Below, one piece after another: positions 19,663-25,715 of a stretch of 25,715 nucleotides of DNA. Both the position numbers and the translations under genes were made by a program. The notes below the pieces were generated by a model that saw only the letters and a program-made list of their open reading frames with translations, was not told the DNA's origin and ran no database searches. The first letter of the stretch is position 1. Each line of letters starts with the position of its first letter. The DNA is taken from the IMG/VR virus record IMGVR_UViG_3300023223_000446, positions 1 through 25,715 of that record. The stretch is one strand, 5' to 3'. The DNA comes from a virus.

Positions 19663-20131
19663 TCCGTTTTTTAGAATGTTTTTCACCCCAATTAAATACC
19701 AGTGCCACAAGTGGTGATTTAAAAAAGAATATTATTATTGTTAATATTATACCGCCAATGCTCCCGCCCGCCGCCCAGGTTTCCAATTTCTCATTAAATG
19801 TTTTAGCTTTTTTATTAACGTTTAGATTAGATTTTAACATTGCATAAATTTTCGCATTATTATTTTCTATCTTTGCCAACCTAATTTCATTCTTAATTTT
19901 ATAATCATAATATTTCTGCATGTATGACATGAACGTTGTAACTTTTAAATGTTGTCCTCGAGGCTGTTCAAAAATTTGATGGTCGAAATGTGGCCTCGCC
20001 GCGATATTAGTTTCCGGGGTTTCAATTGTCTGTATGTCTGAGTAATCAGCAATTAACTGTTTGAAATCCTGTGCATAACAAAGTTCTATTAATAGTATAA
20101 CTAGCACATAAATAGAAGCTTTATTCAACAC
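19646..20131 (-). CDS. Secreted or membrane protein with signal peptide and C-terminal span
   Basis: A GTG at 20131 is preferred: GGAAAGGA lies 8 bases upstream and it overlaps the end of the upstream gene. An ATG at 20185 would overlap by 65 bases and hide the signal. From 20131 (161 residues) the N-terminus has one basic residue (Lys) near the start, then a hydrophobic core, with likely cleavage after CYA. A helical ectodomain with charged heptads follows, then one C-terminal span (IGGIILTIIIFFFKSPLVALVF). That topology fits a spanin-like or tail-tip/lysis accessory protein. Function inferred only. Confidence 0.5.
   Translation of the reverse strand: MLNKASIYVLVILLIELCYAQDFKQLIADYSDIQTIETPETNIAARPHFDHQIFEQPRGQHLKVTTFMSYMQKYYDYKIKNEIRLAKIENNNAKIYAMLKSNLNVNKKAKTFNEKLETWAAGGSIGGIILTIIIFFFKSPLVALVFNWGEKHSKKRIIQNP
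19648..19672 (+). terminator. Weak intrinsic terminator at the end of the rightward operon
   Basis: ATGGATT (19648-19654) pairs with AATCCGT (19661-19667) around a 6-base loop (7 bp, one G-T), followed by a run of T. It sits over the stop codons of both convergent genes. The stem is short and AT-rich, so efficiency is uncertain. Confidence 0.4.
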
Positions 20132-20402
20132 TGTCTTGGTCCTTTCCGAATCTATCATCAATTCGTTTGTGAGCCGCTTTCGCAATTTTATTATTCCAAA
20201 CTTGCTTCTCTTGCATTAATTTAAATTCTGTCGCTAACCCGTCGTCGCCGTTCGGACCAAACAATTTATTATCCATTTTAACACACATTTTTTTTATGTC
20301 TTTTACGTCGCGCTTTATATTTGAACTTCCAAATATTTTTATAATTGTCCATGAGGCCGTTATCATACCAAAGCATATTATTATTACATATCCATAATCC
20401 AT
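20121..20402 (-). CDS. Small membrane protein with coiled coil, lysis/holin-like
   Basis: This protein has 93 residues with AAGGAA five bases before the ATG. An N-terminal span (YGYVIIICFGMITASWTIIKIFG, about 3-25) precedes a charged helical region (VKDIKKMCVKMDNKLFG and a lysine-rich end) typical of XhlA-like or holin-associated proteins. It follows the large tail gene by 8 bases and overlaps the next gene. Lysis or virion attachment to the membrane are both possible. Confidence 0.55.
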   Translation of the reverse strand: MDYGYVIIICFGMITASWTIIKIFGSSNIKRDVKDIKKMCVKMDNKLFGPNGDDGLATEFKLMQEKQVWNNKIAKAAHKRIDDRFGKDQDSVE

Positions 20403-20410
20403 GATATTCC

Positions 20411-23400
20411 TTAAGTTAAAAATCCCATTATAATAAAATCAACATCAACACCCTGTGGTGCAACAGTGGTTCCAGAAACCGCAAGTTCAAGCCTCTCGGT
20501 TATATGTGGAACGCCGTTCGAATCCCTTGTAACCGGTATGATACAAAAATTTGTATTGGTTTCATTAATATCAATAACGTCTTGGCTTTCAACTTCCATT
20601 TCCGCACAAATGTTTTCCGCTTCTGCAGCAGGTAGGGCACCAAATGTAAACCCAAATCTTTGACGTCCTATGATACTCCCTCGAGGCACCGCTACATCTG
20701 TAAAAACCCGCATTTTTAATCGCACCCATACCGCAGTAAAATTTGTAATTTCTTCTGAAACAAGTAAACTAATATCGTGGTCTGTTGGTGTTCCCGTTGC
20801 GCCGCCGACCGTAGTCCTCGACACTGTAAAGGCTTTAGCGACTTTATTTAATAAAAATAAGTGCCCACCATAAGTGCCCTCTACCGGTAAAGGTCTATCA
20901 GGTAAGTCATGTAATGTATTCCCGTCCCCATCGGTAGCAAAGACACCCTTACTTTCCCCAACTTCTATTAGGCGACCCTCGTTGTCCTGTATCGCTGTGT
21001 CACCCTTAACCACGTCGCTTGTTATGGCTGCACGATTTGTTGCGTTAGTGTTTGCAATTTCATCCTCGTTAATCCACGGTTTATTTAAATCAAAATGCCT
21101 GTCAAGATTTCCAGCGGTATTAATTGTCTTTACACAAATAAAATCAAATAAATATGAGTTCATAACCTTTAAACCATTTAATGTATTACCACCCATTGAT
21201 ATTATTTCATTAAATGGAACCGATGTTAGTACCCCTGGTGAGCCGCCTACACTGGCAATTGAGTTACCGTTTATACGAACATTAAAAATATTCTGCACCA
21301 CATCCCACACGATATGAATATGCGTAAATCTGTTTAACGCTGCGTTGTTAGTAAATGCTGTTGCAGTATTATAAGTAATCCCGTCCGAGCTACCAATAGA
21401 AACGGTTGCCGTGTTTACACCATCAAAAATTAATGCCTTAAATTTATCTGCGGTGGCATCATATATAAATGAGATATGTGTTGTTGATCCATCGAAATCA
21501 TCAAAAAATATTTTATCTTCTGTACTATCAAAATTAAAAAACGGTCTTATCCAAAATTGAATACCTGCTAAATTATTCCATAATAAATAATTTTGATATT
21601 GCACCGGAAATGTCTGCCGTAAAAAATATATGAATGGTGTTGAAAATTCAGACTGTTCGATTTGTGCGGCCGTAGCAAACCAGGTTTTTGCTACTGTTTC
21701 ATTAATATCAAATATTCTAAAAAAGTTATCATTTGCGGCAACTACCGCCGTTGCCGTTGTGCCTTTAATTAAAAAAGTATCTGAATTAATTTCTATTAGT
21801 TCCCCTGTCCCGGTTGTTTGTGTTAAAACCTTTGTAGTCCAATTAAATTCTAATTTAATTCTATCTACGGCGGCGGTATTGTCCCTTAAAATAATTTGTG
21901 AATCTGCCGTGTGTGTCCCCCTGAGCAATAATAATTGTACAGAATAGACCCCATCGGGAATAGTGACCGGCAAATTTTGTTCAATTCCTGTTTGTGTACC
22001 GGAAGCTGTGGCAGGGCGGGTTAACCTAAAAAACCTAAATTGTTTAAATCTAAATATTGTCTCTGCTACACTAGAACCTGCGACGGCAGTCCAATGACCC
22101 GGATTATTAAGCTGGGTGCGTGCGAATAATTCATTTTTTGTTTTATTAAATACGCCTATAGCCCCCCTATATCCTGTGCGCACGGGTTGAAACTCATGGA
22201 AGGGTTCAATCAATGTCGGATTTCCTATTGTTGGCCTGCGACCAAGGCTTGACGTGGTACGCTGCGCAAAATCCCATAGTTCAGAATCCGGCGGTATACG
22301 ATCATCGTCAACAAAAGGATTCTTTGCCAATTCCGCTGCCCTGAAATTTGTTGTAGTACTGCCACTTATTATTTTAGGGTTGTCGGTTGTACTATCTGTC
22401 CAGTCAAAAATATATGCAACTAATTCAATTGTACTTGTTTGTAATCCATGTTTAACAAAGTTGTGATTATAAGACTCTACCCGACAATAAATATCTACAT
22501 CGTCGCTAATTGTCGTATCATCTAAAACTAATTTTATCCACGCACCCGCTTGCATATGCAGCACTGCAGGAGCCTTTATTGTAAATGCCTGTCTCTGTTC
22601 ACTTCCAAAATCTCTTACAAATGCAGCAAGGGAACCGGCGGTAACCGGTGAATCAAAATATTTATTGTTTATAGTGACTAATTTTTCCCCGTGCTCGAGG
22701 AGGTTTGCAGCGCTCGCAATTTCAAATATATTAAATACCTGTACGTCCCGCACGGGTTTACCCCTAATAATAAGATTGTTTAATTTAACTTGTTGCGTTA
22801 AAACATTAACCAGCCTAATTTGTACTTTGTTAGCAAAAACGTCATAAACCCCGCCGCTAAATGTTAGCGCATCCGGTGAGCTTTTTAATATTGCCTCTGA
22901 TTCCGCATCAATATCAATTGCCAAATTAACTTTTTCATTATCCTCTGTTTGAAATTCTGCAAAAAAATCAATGTTTGGGTTAGTTATATCGGGTTGTGTG
23001 GGTGCCGCTGGAATGGGTATTACAAAACTACTTTCTTTTAATTGTGCGTTATAAGTTTGATCATCAATAAAATTATAAATTATTTCTTTAGTTGCTGCAG
23101 CCTGTTTTATTAGACCACTAACTTGAACCTTATTTGCAAAAACATCTATATGCTTTTTATCAATAGAGTTAGTATTGTTTTTATCCCAGGTATGCTCTAC
23201 CACCGACGGGGGAAAAGTATCGTTTGCAATAACATCAAGATTAAATTGGCTCCTTACAAACCTTAGTTTTCCATCACCATCAAAATATAATAATGCGTTA
23301 TACGCTTCCGCTAATTCACTTAATTCAGGCCATACATTTTTAGTTAACTTTACAAACGGCACAACATTTAATAAGTCTTCAGAGATTATATCTCCCGCAA

Positions 23401-24076
23401 CAACACCCCCGATTTCCGCGATACGGTGCACTAAACTATTAGTAACATCTGTGGAATCACATACTTTTAAATTAACAAATATTAATTCATCGTCGTCGGT
23501 AGTGTACGCGGCAAGAGCCGATTTTGTTACCGCCTTAGTATCAATCAAATCCTTAGATCGGTCGTGTAGACTAATTTCAATTAAGCTATCTGTATTTGTA
23601 ATTTTTTCAATAAATCCCTGCTTATCAACAAACCCCGTGAATATAGTTATCGTTTCATTACCCTCTCCGACGGTGGCCTTGATTTTTATCTCTCTACCGG
23701 CACGTAGATTTCCTATTTTTAATGAACTTGAAAAGCCACCACCACCCGGATTACTTACACCTGTACCATTAAAATGAAATGTACTAGCATTAAATGCGGC
23801 AAAGAATCCCGCACTAAATGGTCTCGTTCCATCACTTAAGAGGTCATTACGAAAACTTATTTTTGCGGTGTTGGTGGTGGCACCGGTGAACCCGCCAATA
23901 TCACTGCGTAACTTTGAGCTGATATCAACTTTTTCAACAAACTCTGTTATATCTATAAAGCTAGATGTCTGTTCAAAATCACATTCGACAAATACTTTAC
24001 GTTCATTTTTATCGTCGAGTAAATCAGTTTTGAAACCTGCGGAGGCGGTAAGGAATATATCTATCGGTAGTGCCAT
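20411..24076 (-). CDS. Large tail-tip/baseplate protein with carbohydrate-binding domains
   Basis: This protein has 1221 residues. The N-terminal half (about 1-570) is beta-rich and resembles phage tail-tip/hub proteins (FVECDFEQTSSFIDITEFVE, RFVRS...). A CBM4_9-like region follows at about 680-830 (YSVQLLLLRGTHTADSQIIL and AQIEQSEFSTPFI), then a LamG-like lectin domain at about 835-985 (IQFWIRPFFNF, FTHIHIVWD, FNVRING). The last 200 residues form a further beta domain. It probably anchors the tail tip to host surface sugars. GGGGGA precedes the ATG, and the gene sits right after the tape-measure gene, the usual place for tail-tip proteins. Confidence 0.7.
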   Translation of the reverse strand: MALPIDIFLTASAGFKTDLLDDKNERKVFVECDFEQTSSFIDITEFVEKVDISSKLRSDIGGFTGATTNTAKISFRNDLLSDGTRPFSAGFFAAFNASTFHFNGTGVSNPGGGGFSSSLKIGNLRAGREIKIKATVGEGNETITIFTGFVDKQGFIEKITNTDSLIEISLHDRSKDLIDTKAVTKSALAAYTTDDDELIFVNLKVCDSTDVTNSLVHRIAEIGGVVAGDIISEDLLNVVPFVKLTKNVWPELSELAEAYNALLYFDGDGKLRFVRSQFNLDVIANDTFPPSVVEHTWDKNNTNSIDKKHIDVFANKVQVSGLIKQAAATKEIIYNFIDDQTYNAQLKESSFVIPIPAAPTQPDITNPNIDFFAEFQTEDNEKVNLAIDIDAESEAILKSSPDALTFSGGVYDVFANKVQIRLVNVLTQQVKLNNLIIRGKPVRDVQVFNIFEIASAANLLEHGEKLVTINNKYFDSPVTAGSLAAFVRDFGSEQRQAFTIKAPAVLHMQAGAWIKLVLDDTTISDDVDIYCRVESYNHNFVKHGLQTSTIELVAYIFDWTDSTTDNPKIISGSTTTNFRAAELAKNPFVDDDRIPPDSELWDFAQRTTSSLGRRPTIGNPTLIEPFHEFQPVRTGYRGAIGVFNKTKNELFARTQLNNPGHWTAVAGSSVAETIFRFKQFRFFRLTRPATASGTQTGIEQNLPVTIPDGVYSVQLLLLRGTHTADSQIILRDNTAAVDRIKLEFNWTTKVLTQTTGTGELIEINSDTFLIKGTTATAVVAANDNFFRIFDINETVAKTWFATAAQIEQSEFSTPFIYFLRQTFPVQYQNYLLWNNLAGIQFWIRPFFNFDSTEDKIFFDDFDGSTTHISFIYDATADKFKALIFDGVNTATVSIGSSDGITYNTATAFTNNAALNRFTHIHIVWDVVQNIFNVRINGNSIASVGGSPGVLTSVPFNEIISMGGNTLNGLKVMNSYLFDFICVKTINTAGNLDRHFDLNKPWINEDEIANTNATNRAAITSDVVKGDTAIQDNEGRLIEVGESKGVFATDGDGNTLHDLPDRPLPVEGTYGGHLFLLNKVAKAFTVSRTTVGGATGTPTDHDISLLVSEEITNFTAVWVRLKMRVFTDVAVPRGSIIGRQRFGFTFGALPAAEAENICAEMEVESQDVIDINETNTNFCIIPVTRDSNGVPHITERLELAVSGTTVAPQGVDVDFIIMGFLT

Positions 24077-24085
24077 TGTCCCCCG

Positions 24086-25715
24086 CTATGTAGATGCAAC
24101 TACTATTAAACCGCCTTGCCTTTTCTGTTCATTTGTTATCATAGCAACCAACTCACTAAAATCACCGAGGAAAATACCATTAAAATTAAATATATTAGTT
24201 ATGTCTGGTTGCCTGGAAACGGTTGCGCGGCTTGCCTGGACCCTTGATTCAAATTCAGCTTCGGATGCTCCGGCAGTGGGTTCCGCTGCGGCCTCACCAA
24301 ATCCGGCCTTACGCTCGAGACCCCTTCTAATGGCACCAAATGATTTCTTTTTAGTTTTACCAAAGAACGCTTTAACCCTATTAGCGGCAAATGCAAAAGC
24401 GGCTAATACAAATATAATTCCTTTTGCTAACTGACTGAATATTTTACCGACAAATCTAATTACAGGTACGAGTAATTTTGCCATCATTCTACCTAATAAC
24501 TGTAATGCACCAAACAACGGTTTTAATATCTCTGTAGTGACGGGCTCCAATACCTCAAATATGCCTTTAAATACCTCGCTCATTAATTTAAGACCAATGC
24601 CAAAGGGACCGGCCATTAATGCCCGCACGATACTAAATGCACCTACAAGCCCGCCAAGGCCTGCGGTTGCACCTTCCAACATAGTACCAAAGAAACTAAA
24701 GTTTTCACCTGCCATCGTAATGGGTTCAATTGTATTTGCTTTTATTAATTCGCCTATACCTTTGAGTGTAGCACCTTCGTCTTTTGGGGCAGAGGGTAAA
24801 GCAAACGGTACAACCTGCGACGGTTGCGCAGCTTTAAAGGCCGCAAGATTTATAGCGTCGATTTTTGCTTGTTTCTCACGTTCAATAAGTAATTCTTTGG
24901 CAGCACGTTTCTTAGCTGCGGCCACTGCAATTGCAGTGCGTTTATTTTCAGCCTTTATTAACGCATCAATCTTTTTTTGTAACAATGAAAGCTCAAGTTC
25001 TAATTGTTTTTCCTCGCCTCGTGCGATGGTGTCAAGTGTTTTTTGGGTTTCAATTGCACGATTTCTAACAACCTTATTTGTAAAATCCTCGAGGGACTGT
25101 CTTTGCTTTTTAAGAAAACTGAAAAATTTTGATGCACCGCTCCGCTCCTCTTGGTTTGCTTTTTTAACTGCCTCAAGTCGTTGCTCAATTAATTTTAATT
25201 GCTCCTGCAGGGGTAACGTTCCAGGGACAAATTTTTGTCGCAACGCTTTTGCTAATTCATTTGCTTTGGTAATCGCATCACTGAAAAATTCTAATAGCGG
25301 TCCACCGGCCTGGGTTACAAAAGCCCCAATTTCCTCAAATAAATCACCGAAGTCATTTCCTAATTGTAAAATTTTTCCGCTATAAGTATCTGCTTGAGCT
25401 GCGGCCGCACCGCCGAATGATTTATTAATTTCACTTTGTAATTGAGCAAGCTTTTCCTGCTTTGTCCCTGCAGTATCAAGTTGTATACCGTACCTGACAA
25501 GGGCATTTGTTGTGCTTCCCAATGTTTGACCAACTAAACGAGCGGCCGTGGCAAGGCTAATATCTAATCCTGCGGCTAAATCCTGGACAAACGGCAATAT
25601 TTTTTTCAATCCCTCACCTGTTAATTTTCCGAGGCTCTGCAACATACCGGTTGCACTTAAAGTAACCTCGTCACCGAAGGTGGTTACTTTTTGTAAATCA
25701 GCGGCGATGGTTTGT
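24086..25715 (-). CDS. Tail tape-measure protein (partial, 5' end outside window)
   Basis: The reading frame stays open to the right edge; the ATG at 25645 is internal, since the 23 codons upstream of it are open and in family. The visible N-terminal part (LQSLGKLTGEGLKK...AAGLDISLATAARLVGQTLG...ALVRYGIQL) is characteristic of tape-measure proteins, which set tail length and line the tail tube. A coiled coil with many Lys/Glu (about residues 160-270 from the internal Met) and several hydrophobic segments (about 330-440) follow. The C-terminal 100 residues are Ala- and Glu-rich. The stop is 9 bases before the tail-tip gene. Confidence 0.87.
   Translation of the reverse strand, partial: QTIAADLQKVTTFGDEVTLSATGMLQSLGKLTGEGLKKILPFVQDLAAGLDISLATAARLVGQTLGSTTNALVRYGIQLDTAGTKQEKLAQLQSEINKSFGGAAAAQADTYSGKILQLGNDFGDLFEEIGAFVTQAGGPLLEFFSDAITKANELAKALRQKFVPGTLPLQEQLKLIEQRLEAVKKANQEERSGASKFFSFLKKQRQSLEDFTNKVVRNRAIETQKTLDTIARGEEKQLELELSLLQKKIDALIKAENKRTAIAVAAAKKRAAKELLIEREKQAKIDAINLAAFKAAQPSQVVPFALPSAPKDEGATLKGIGELIKANTIEPITMAGENFSFFGTMLEGATAGLGGLVGAFSIVRALMAGPFGIGLKLMSEVFKGIFEVLEPVTTEILKPLFGALQLLGRMMAKLLVPVIRFVGKIFSQLAKGIIFVLAAFAFAANRVKAFFGKTKKKSFGAIRRGLERKAGFGEAAAEPTAGASEAEFESRVQASRATVSRQPDITNIFNFNGIFLGDFSELVAMITNEQKRQGGLIVVAST

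Noticed and set aside
1-25715. Alternative genetic code (TAG or TGA recoding)
   Set aside because: The in-frame TAG in the terS leader and a phage tRNA-Trp raised the question, but many genes end sensibly at TAG or TGA with a neighbour starting there, so the standard code holds.
1-25715. CRISPR array, insertion sequence, integrase or att site
   Set aside because: No regularly spaced direct repeats, transposase-like or integrase-like proteins, or tRNA-flanking duplications were seen in the window.

Overview
The window is part of the genome of a tailed double-stranded DNA phage (Caudoviricetes), or a prophage of that kind, with AT-rich DNA. An HK97-type prohead protease, a portal fused to a Mu F-like head protein, a large terminase and a long tape-measure protein together suggest a siphovirus-like particle. 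Genes are tightly packed with frequent ATGA/TAATG/GTGA overlaps, use the standard bacterial code with all three stops, and have AAAGGAG-type ribosome binding sites and TTGACA-type (sigma70-like) promoters. The host cannot be named from the sequence. No integrase, lysogeny repressor, DNA polymerase or att site is visible, so lifestyle is undecided.

Layout. (1) Positions 1-8234, minus strand: the packaging/head operon read right to left. It runs small terminase, three small proteins, a 20-residue membrane peptide, large terminase, three surface/appendage genes (a 115-residue beta-type protein, a tail-fibre-like protein, a LamG lectin-like protein), portal-MuF fusion, prohead protease and the start of another gene that leaves the window. 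(2) Positions 8235-8508: a divergent control region with one leftward and one rightward promoter and a structured leader before the small terminase. (3) Positions 8509-19662, plus strand: the early/accessory operon, with roughly 35 mostly tiny genes. The recognisable ones are a DnaQ-like exonuclease, a zinc-ribbon protein of a phage recombination/ssDNA type, a C5 cytosine methyltransferase, a DnaD-like replication protein, a DUF551 protein, a tRNA-Trp, an ASCH-like protein, a nucleoside deoxyribosyltransferase-like protein, a Lar-like zinc ribbon, an M15 peptidase (probable endolysin) and a holin-like membrane protein. (4) Positions 19646-25715, minus strand: tail genes ending in two small membrane proteins, read right to left from a truncated tape-measure gene. 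The two minus-strand blocks are probably one late operon of a circular or circularly permuted map, with major capsid and most tail genes lying outside the window.

Two observations stand out. First, between the methyltransferase and the replication gene there is a promoter whose predicted start site falls on the first base of a long helix. That helix belongs to a three-helix hairpin, and its apical loop is complementary (8 bp) to a downstream segment. This looks like a pseudoknotted leader RNA that could control the replication gene. Second, the methyltransferase gene carries in its +1 frame a 138-codon reading frame with its own Shine-Dalgarno and start. Its product resembles a second protein type widely annotated in phages, so this stretch may be genuinely dual-coding. 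A third, smaller point is the small-terminase leader: its only good ribosome binding site serves a two-codon ATG-GTT-TAG frame that is in frame with the terminase gene.
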